Shown here: positions 33,401 through 36,748 of the stretch, piece after piece
Layout of the letters: every line of letters begins with the position of its first letter
Position numbering within the stretch: position 1 is the stretch's first letter
Assembly: GCA_031272805.1 (NCBI GenBank)
Contig: JAISTC010000117.1
Span: 1-36,748 of the forward strand
DNA length: 36,748 bases
Source of the DNA: Propionibacteriaceae bacterium
GTDB taxonomy: Bacteria > Actinomycetota > Actinomycetes > Propionibacteriales > Propionibacteriaceae
Reading direction: 5' to 3'
Made by a program: the position numbers and the translations under genes
Notes under the pieces: model-generated
Databases searched by the model: none
The model's input: the letters and a program-made list of their open reading frames with translations, nothing else
What the model was told of the DNA's origin: nothing

Positions 33401-34609
33401 CTGGATGCCGGCGGCCTCGAACTTCTTGCCCTGGGCGACGCGGCCACCCGCGATGACGACGGCCGTCGGCTTGTTCGCCAGCGCGAAGATGCGCTCGACC
33501 TGGTCGTCGAAGACCCGCGGCTCCATGAAGCCCAGCAGCCCGGCGGCCCACGGCCGCCCGGCCAGTAGCGCGCTGGCGCCGTCGAGCAGGTCCTGGGCGG
33601 CGCCGTCGGCAGCGAGGCCCATCGCCAGGCTGGGCAGGCCGCCCGCCTCGGCCACCTTGAGGAGGAACTCCGGTTCGTCGCTGACCCGGGCCATCGGGCC
33701 CTGGATGACGGGGAACTCGGTCCCGAGGGCTTGGGCGAACGGGCTGTGGGGCCGGATGGGCGGCGTGGCCTGGGCCTGGCGGAGGTGGCCGTAGGCGGCC
33801 TCGTGGACGGCCCGGACGTAGAACTTGAGGGTCGTGTAGTGGGTCACGAGCTCGCCGGCCAGGGCGAAGTCCTGGCCGGTCGGCAGGAACTGGGTCTCGA
33901 TGTCGTAGCCGCCGACCAGCTTGAGGACGTCGGCTTCCGCCGCGTCGTCGGCCAGGTGGGGCCCGGCCGGCCAGCGCAGGACGCGGAAACCGCCGATGAG
34001 TTGGGTCTCGCCGCCGTTGAGTTTGGCCAGCGTCGCCTTGAGGTCCTTCGGCAGGCTGGCCTCGGGGAACAGCGCGACCTGGGAGTCGACCAGGACGGCG
34101 TCGGCGCCGAGGGCCCAGTAGGCGGCGGTGTTGTGGACGCCGGCGCCGCCGTGGACCACGAGTCGGACGCCCTGGTCGCGGCAGGGGCCGAGGAGGCCCT
34201 GGAACAGCAGGAAGGCGGACTCCTGACCGACCCGGCCGCCGGCCTCGGCGCCCTTGACGGCGAGGTCCGTCACGCCCGCGGCCAGCGCGGCGCGGCCCTC
34301 GGCCAACGACGTCACCTGCCAGATGACGCGGGCGCCGGCGGGCGGCGTGACCTTCTCCCCCCAGGCGGCGACGACCGTGTTGACCTGGTCGGGCAGGGTG
34401 AGATCGGGGAAGGGCGACCCGGGGGCGTAGACGACGCCGAACGGCTCGGCCGTCGCGTCGGCCAGCTCGGCCAAAGCGGCGGCGGCGCGGTCGGCGTCAC
34501 GTCCCAGGTGGAGCAGGGCCTTCGCCCCCGCCCGGATCGTCTCCACCGCGAGACGCACATCGGGCATTTCGAACGGGGAGGAGACGAATAAACCTCTGTT
34601 AACTCTCAC
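27407..34609 (-). CDS. Synthase 1: two enoyl-reductase-like barrels-KS-AT-ACP-KR, Pfa/secondary-lipid type
   Basis: A 2400-residue enzyme. Barrel 1 (about 1-300) has KGAEAGGRVGQ with Arg126 where FabK/nitronate-monooxygenase enzymes have His; barrel 2 (about 325-640) has EGRESGGHVGP with His435. KS (about 690-1140): Cys880 in DAACASS, His in EAHGTGTSVGD and in QIGHAKCAAG. AT (about 1232-1540): Ser1325 in GHSYGE. ACP (about 1715-1800): Ser1747 in ADLSIDSIKRLE. A repeat linker follows (about 1833-1875). KR (about 2100-2350): LVLGGAQGIS, an FSSMAASFGN strand and DYAAANSVFD. Barrel 2 probably supplies enoyl reduction as PfaD does in polyunsaturated fatty acid synthases. The GTG 34609 start follows GAGAAGG by eight bases, with an in-frame stop seven codons upstream; ATG 34567 would cut into the conserved first strand. 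First gene of the six-gene operon. Confidence 0.9.
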   Translation of the reverse strand: MRVNRGLFVSSPFEMPDVRLAVETIRAGAKALLHLGRDADRAAAALAELADATAEPFGVVYAPGSPFPDLTLPDQVNTVVAAWGEKVTPPAGARVIWQVTSLAEGRAALAAGVTDLAVKGAEAGGRVGQESAFLLFQGLLGPCRDQGVRLVVHGGAGVHNTAAYWALGADAVLVDSQVALFPEASLPKDLKATLAKLNGGETQLIGGFRVLRWPAGPHLADDAAEADVLKLVGGYDIETQFLPTGQDFALAGELVTHYTTLKFYVRAVHEAAYGHLRQAQATPPIRPHSPFAQALGTEFPVIQGPMARVSDEPEFLLKVAEAGGLPSLAMGLAADGAAQDLLDGASALLAGRPWAAGLLGFMEPRVFDDQVERIFALANKPTAVVIAGGRVAQGKKFEAAGIQAFLHIQSPTLFDQYVKEGARGFIFEGRESGGHVGPTPSALLWERMLFHVIDADDPASLSLVFAGGLHDALSSAFVSIMTASVAARGAKVGLLLGSAYLFSPEAVATHAITQRFQEIALEAEGTLLLESAKGQETRVLPTPFADFFLAEKARVQALDLDDVAKRAALEELNLGRARIASKGVDRADHKTEVTHAGARAALGDAAVAPDQPGNGGRKLVKLTPKQQTEQGMFMCGDITALIHDPRPIAATHAAVTTAAAELIAGLAPSVTLDAPDQPKRHRTDRTPDPKAEPIAIIGMAGIFPQADNVDEYWRNVVMGVDTVIEVPKSRWDADVFYNPETQDTDFVCSKWGSFLSPAEFDPLEFGVTPQSVHSIETTQLIGLLVAKRALEDAGYTDFKSNMFQDTSVIFGVEAMGELSSAYGSRPGIRQLLGSLPDDVSEALPRLTEDSFAGVLSNVTSGRISNRLNCGGRNYTVDAACASSLASIDLACQELWMDRSNMVVCGGVDLHNSILDYLFFNATYALSRRGFTATFDESGDGLTPGEGAGALVLKRLSDAERDHDRIYAVIRGVHGSSDGRSLGLTAPNIAGQTRAVKRAYEMAGLLPSEVGLIEAHGTGTSVGDRTELLALTNIMLDAGALPAQIYAGSVKTQIGHAKCAAGVAGVIRAALSLYHGVIPPTIHLEKPVRTYVPGRSPLVFNANGTAKPWTAERRLAGVSGFGFGGTNYHTILQNYEAQVPDEPVLKAWPAELIVFRGADAAAARQQMRQVKALWDVNRYLGLADVALTLAQSEGDIQVAFVAKNWADLLAKIDAALGDGPAPGVYRREPKPGQVAFLFSGQGSQRVNMARELFVLFPGLRDDLAAYPEYFSLIFPPSVFTDAERKAQQAAVTDTRHAQPLLGFVDLAIARALGRVGVVPDLVAGHSYGELAALSFAGVLPAADLPGLSRQRAEAILGATGADPGTMAAVSAGAEEVARLLEGVEGVWAVNLNSPRQTVVGGSTEAVAAFLAQLKEKGVKATPVEVACAFHTPLVAGADQAFAAALKPVKLGKAGVPVWSNTTAQPYPATAAAIRRQIAGQLVQPVRFADELRGMYEAGARVFVEAGPGGILTGLVRDTLGDTVTAIQTERDGAGIVTFLDALARWVATGRELDFAKLFEGRRATPVDLAEPTKHAQNKTVFMVDGLEAVPIAQWRDQGYEHLERKSQYTEEQLRQMRAENLGGPGALGAPAGTTPEDVVQTYLANVRSVLDDQRDVLLGYLGYQPGARARVEAALPGQELEPVASQEVVVLEGEIEDDESASVLLQLKDLTPEMVHDIVIEVVSEKTGYPPEMLGLDMDLEADLSIDSIKRLEIMGSLNERIELPDVEAMGLSEEDSAEALERMAAIKTLRGMIEWLQEIVGQAQAGEFDEYLDRAKAGAAGAAPKALEAAPEAEATGSGTAAEATGSGTAAQAMGSGTVATELATATGPDTVAAPRMSSLPTITDLAAHASNLSDDELEVVRLAISLYPYPHPAGEPLSLEGKRFAVCAADPAVGDALVAALGDLGALVDLVPSAEGADLSATDGLVFVNSHTAGTPLTLEQVFALVKAADMGRVEWLTLFDDTAGTLIAAADLAGVADIQGFDGLFKTLQVEYQDKRVRVVDALQPFDPAAVPALVTAELTDADRFPAIVYDGAERVRFLPAVQPAAGGEPTASGNGASLTDLLDKDSVVLVLGGAQGISPDLMARLAEHKPCHYVLVGRTPRDAELAAAYAGLDDGAALQKHLITVEGFDQPKLIKGRVQSILKAKSVETALAKIEAGGATAEYAAVDLHDEAAFQGLVDRLKRERGHVDAVFHAAAVLEDKLFKDKTWDSFERVYTTKTDPLKVLGPMLDELKLVVLFSSMAASFGNRGQCDYAAANSVFDTLSFVLHRRGAPAKAVAVAWGPWKGAGMVSTTLETEMKKRGLSLIPLSLGADFLVGELTDGHDPLLIAVAGRSAEIEGFIDQVFAAVAAPPGVTPD
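28986..29110. repeat. In-frame 27-bp repeat array in the ACP-KR linker of synthase 1
   Basis: Three 27-bp units of the GCCGCGGTGCCCGACCCCGT type follow a 62-base segment (28996-29057) shared with synthase 2. The units encode 9-residue repeats such as EATGSGTAA. The length keeps the frame open. The sequence lies just after the single ACP domain. Confidence 0.75.
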
Positions 34610-34648
34610 TCTGGCGGCCTTCTCAAGTTTCTACTTGACGTGGGTGAG

Positions 34649-34673
34649 GGTGGCACCGAGCAGTAGTGCCACC
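34649..34673. promoter_or_regulatory. 8-bp inverted repeat in the leader of the synthase operon
   Basis: GGTGGCAC (34649-34656) and GTGCCACC (34666-34673) are exact inverted complements, 9 bases apart. It lies between the putative promoter (34695-34725) and GTG 34609, in a stretch less GC-rich than the genes. It could be a regulator's operator or a leader hairpin. Confidence 0.45.
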
Positions 34674-34694
34674 GACAGCGGAGGAAGTGATCGG

Positions 34695-34725
34695 AGTCTA
34701 TGCACTTGTCGGGAGGCGGTGTCAA
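34695..34725 (-). promoter_or_regulatory. Possible promoter of the synthase operon
   Basis: Reading the minus strand, a consensus TTGACA (34725-34720) is followed after 19 bp by TAGACT (34700-34695). The spacer is two bases longer than ideal. It would give a leader of about 80 bases containing the inverted repeat at 34649-34673. The 308-bp gap 34610-34917 holds this, the divergent promoter below and a GC palindrome near 34793, but no gene. Confidence 0.35.
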
Positions 34726-34825
34726 TCGGCCTCAGGCGCCCTGTAGGAAGGCTTAACGGAACTTTGACTTTGGCAATGGCGCCACCCCCCGGCGGGCCCG
34801 CCGCCGGACTCGCTGTGGACCCGCT

Positions 34826-34853
34826 TTTGCTCCCCGGCAACGTTGGATATAGT
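34826..34853 (+). promoter_or_regulatory. Possible promoter of the Ser-Pro-repeat secreted protein
   Basis: TATAGT at 34848-34853 is a near-consensus -10. TTTGCT at 34826-34831, 16 bp upstream, is a weak -35. Transcription would begin near 34860, about 58 bases before ATG 34918. Confidence 0.4.
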
Positions 34854-34917
34854 GGCCCCCAAGCCGCCACACATGTCCTCCGTGGGTGGTCCACCATTCA
34901 TGGGAAAGCAGCCCACC

Positions 34918-36748
34918 ATGCGCAAGAAGCTGCCGCTCGTGGTCGCAGCCGGACTGGGCTTTGCGCTGCTCGTGAACGGGTCGGCCAGCGCTGTGGAGGT
35001 CGAGGGGACCCTGCTGAATTCGCCCTTGTCGGGCTCGCTGGCGCAGAACGGCGGAGCGGCCGGCTGGGCCTCCGCCAACGCGGCCAAGCTGGCTGCCCAG
35101 GGGTATAGCGCGGCCCAGGTGGGGACCGTCTACACCGGCGACGGCGTGACCCTCGATGCCGCGTCCGGGACCGTCAGCGTGACGGGCGGGGCGAATGTGC
35201 AATATGTGTTGGGCGACGCCAACGGTGTCGACACAATTTACGTGACCAAGGGGCGTTTTCTTAACCTCGCCAATTCCATCGAGTGGATTAGCGTGGCGGA
35301 TGTCCAGCAGATCCTGCCGGACATCGGCTTCAAGATCTCGGGCCACAATAAGTCCGGCGACAACTTCAGCGGCCACTACGTCTACGACCCCCAGGATGAG
35401 ACCGTCCTGCCCGACAAGAACAACAACTCGAACAAGCTGGACAAGCTGATCGCGCAGTACCTGGCGCCGTGCGCCAGCGAGATGACCCGGCAGATCGCCG
35501 AGCCGATCACGATCCCGTACAACAACTATTTCCGGGGCACATTCCTGGGCGATCAGCTCGTCACGGCCACGTTCACCGTCGACCTGCCGTATTCGTTCGG
35601 CTACGCCTTCAACGGCCAGTTGACGGCGGGGAACTCGGCGGTGGTCGACCCGGCAGCCGTCGTGGCGGAATCGTGGCTGGCGGACCTGACCGGGAGCGAG
35701 CGGCCCCCCATGCCGTTCAGCGAGGTGACGTGGCAGGTCCTCGTCGGCGAGGCCGTGGCGCAGCAAATCCAGAACTCGGCCGTCCTGGCGGAGTTGAACA
35801 GCCTCAACGTGGCGGAGGAGATCTGGAACCAGCAGGACTGGAGTTCACGGCTCCGGACATCCGCCGAGAACACGGTGGCGGAGATTGTCACCGGGCTGAA
35901 CGACAGCCTCAGCTCAATGGCCGGGTGGTTGCCGGAGCCGGACGAGACGATGGCGGCGGAGTGCCAGATGCCGGAGGCGACCGACCGGGCCAACGCCAAG
36001 TACTACGTCGAGGTCACCCCGGACACCTTCACGGCCAAGATGCAGAACCAGATGATCGAGGACCTCTACAACCTGTTCATGTCGCGCATCAACTCGACGT
36101 GGAAGGACCTGGTCCTGCAGCAGGCGACGTTCGACGCGACGTACACGCGGACGTTCGACCCCGGCACGATCCAGACCCTCGTGGCCACGGGCGTGCAGGT
36201 GACCGCGTCGCCGACGCCCAGCCCGTCGCCTTCTCCGTCTCCCTCGCCCTCTCCGTCGCCGAGCCCTAGCCCGTCGCCTTCGCCGAGCCCTTCGCCCAGC
36301 CCCAGCCCTTCGCCTTCGCCCTCGCCCTCACCTAGCCCGTCTCCGAGTCCGAGCCCGTCTCCGAGTCCCTCGCCTTCTCCGAGTCCGAGCCCGTCGCCTT
36401 CCCCGTCTCCGTCTCCGAGCCCGTCTCCGTCTCCCTCTCCGTCCCCGAGCCCGTCTCCCTCGCCTAGCCCGTCGCCGAGCCCGAGCCCCTCTCCCAGCCC
36501 GTCGCCGAGTCCTTCGCCTTCGCCTTCGCCCTCACCTAGCCCGTCGCCGAGCCCCAGCCCGTCTCCGAGTCCCTCGCCGTCTCCGAGCCCGAGCCCGACC
36601 CCGTCTCCCACCCCGAGTCCGACGCCGACGCCGTCGCCGACGCCGTGGCCGTCGCCGTCTCCCAGCCCGAGCCCGAGCCCGTCGCCCAGCCCGAGTCCTT
36701 CGCCGTCGCCCTCCCCGAGCCCGTCGCCGTCGCCCAGCCCCTCGCCGA
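34918..36748 (+). CDS. Secreted protein with long Ser/Thr-Pro dipeptide tail (partial, runs off the window)
   Basis: Open from ATG 34918 to the last base without a stop, so at least 610 residues. Residues 1-~23 are a signal peptide: MRKK, a hydrophobic core ending ALLVNG, then SASA for cleavage. The mature part (about 24-430) is a polar domain I do not recognise, with CASEM and CQM cysteines, two NN(S/Y) sites and many Gln/Asn. From about residue 431 (36208) it is a run of [Ser/Thr]-Pro dipeptides, at least 90 in a row with a single Trp in place of Ser (near 36649). Such tails usually span the cell wall or carry O-mannose in actinobacteria; an anchor or binding domain may follow outside the window. 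In-frame ATGs at 34873 and 34900 are possible but give a poorer signal peptide. It diverges from the synthase operon. Confidence 0.85.
   Translation, partial: MRKKLPLVVAAGLGFALLVNGSASAVEVEGTLLNSPLSGSLAQNGGAAGWASANAAKLAAQGYSAAQVGTVYTGDGVTLDAASGTVSVTGGANVQYVLGDANGVDTIYVTKGRFLNLANSIEWISVADVQQILPDIGFKISGHNKSGDNFSGHYVYDPQDETVLPDKNNNSNKLDKLIAQYLAPCASEMTRQIAEPITIPYNNYFRGTFLGDQLVTATFTVDLPYSFGYAFNGQLTAGNSAVVDPAAVVAESWLADLTGSERPPMPFSEVTWQVLVGEAVAQQIQNSAVLAELNSLNVAEEIWNQQDWSSRLRTSAENTVAEIVTGLNDSLSSMAGWLPEPDETMAAECQMPEATDRANAKYYVEVTPDTFTAKMQNQMIEDLYNLFMSRINSTWKDLVLQQATFDATYTRTFDPGTIQTLVATGVQVTASPTPSPSPSPSPSPSPSPSPSPSPSPSPSPSPSPSPSPSPSPSPSPSPSPSPSPSPSPSPSPSPSPSPSPSPSPSPSPSPSPSPSPSPSPSPSPSPSPSPSPSPSPSPSPSPSPSPSPSPSPSPSPSPSPTPSPTPSPTPTPSPTPWPSPSPSPSPSPSPSPSPSPSPSPSPSPSPSPSP

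Noticed and set aside
27209-33568. A 2119-residue open frame on the plus strand opposite the two synthase genes, and a 1160-residue one at 22606-26088
   Set aside because: They are antisense shadows in GC-rich DNA: compositionally odd (Arg/Asp/Gly/Val-rich), no recognisable domain, and the minus-strand frames show complete catalytic motifs.
22585-34609. Enediyne polyketide synthase cluster
   Set aside because: PKS plus C-terminal PPTase is reminiscent, but the domains are split over two proteins, two reductase barrels are present, and the accessory genes of the enediyne cassette are absent.
36066-36611. A Gly/Leu/Asp/Glu-repeat open frame (GDGLGEGE type) on the minus strand
   Set aside because: It is the complement of the Ser-Pro repeat DNA; the plus strand has a signal peptide and a continuous frame.

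Overview
The window is a GC-rich chromosomal segment whose codon use and gene content point to an actinobacterium. Supporting signs are the folC / TIGR03960 / TIGR03936 / RNase E neighbourhood, several apparently leaderless starts, a DrrAB-type exporter and long antisense shadow frames typical of high-GC coding DNA. I cannot name the genus. All calls come from reading the sequence; no search was run.

Region 1 (1-4138): the end of folC, a MauE/DoxX-like membrane protein and a DsbA-like thiol oxidoreductase. These are followed by a compact type II restriction-modification system with a BglII/BstYI-like nuclease and an MT-A70 methylase carrying a C-terminal helix-turn-helix. The R-M system lies between the intact dsbA-like gene and a decayed second copy of that gene, with matching repeat blocks on both sides. 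Two AGATCT sequences sit in the 36 bp between the R and M genes, one of them inside the methylase promoter.

Region 2 (4139-11072): a dihydroxyacetone kinase operon dhaK-dhaL-dhaM on the minus strand, whose DhaM is fused to HPr and a full-length Enzyme I. Divergent to it is a TIGR03960 B12/radical-SAM gene overlapping its TIGR03936 partner.

Region 3 (11073-19151): a RelB/YafQ toxin-antitoxin pair, an RNase E/G with a ~400-residue low-complexity N-terminus, a small XRE regulator coupled to a membrane protein, a lone B12-binding radical SAM protein (minus strand), and a Phd-like antitoxin with an unusually long RelE-like partner. The last pair is flanked by two direct copies of a ~210-260 bp repeat block.

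Region 4 (19152-34609, minus strand): one apparent operon of six genes, read from 34609 down to 19152. Two large multidomain synthases (2400 and 1589 aa) are followed by a free acyl carrier protein, an alpha/beta hydrolase, an ABC ATPase and an ABC-2 permease. The first synthase reads enoyl-reductase-like barrel x2 - KS - AT - ACP - KR; the second reads KS - AT - DH - phosphopantetheinyl transferase. This looks like a Pfa-like 'secondary lipid' synthase with its own carrier-protein activation, release enzyme and exporter. It is the most interesting system here, and the product is unknown.

Region 5 (34610-36748): a divergent promoter region, then a secreted protein that ends in at least 180 residues of Ser/Thr-Pro dipeptides and runs off the window.

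Short palindromic repeats of at least three families occur throughout the intergenic regions. One family also appears in frame inside the linkers of both synthases and in the tail of the ABC ATPase.
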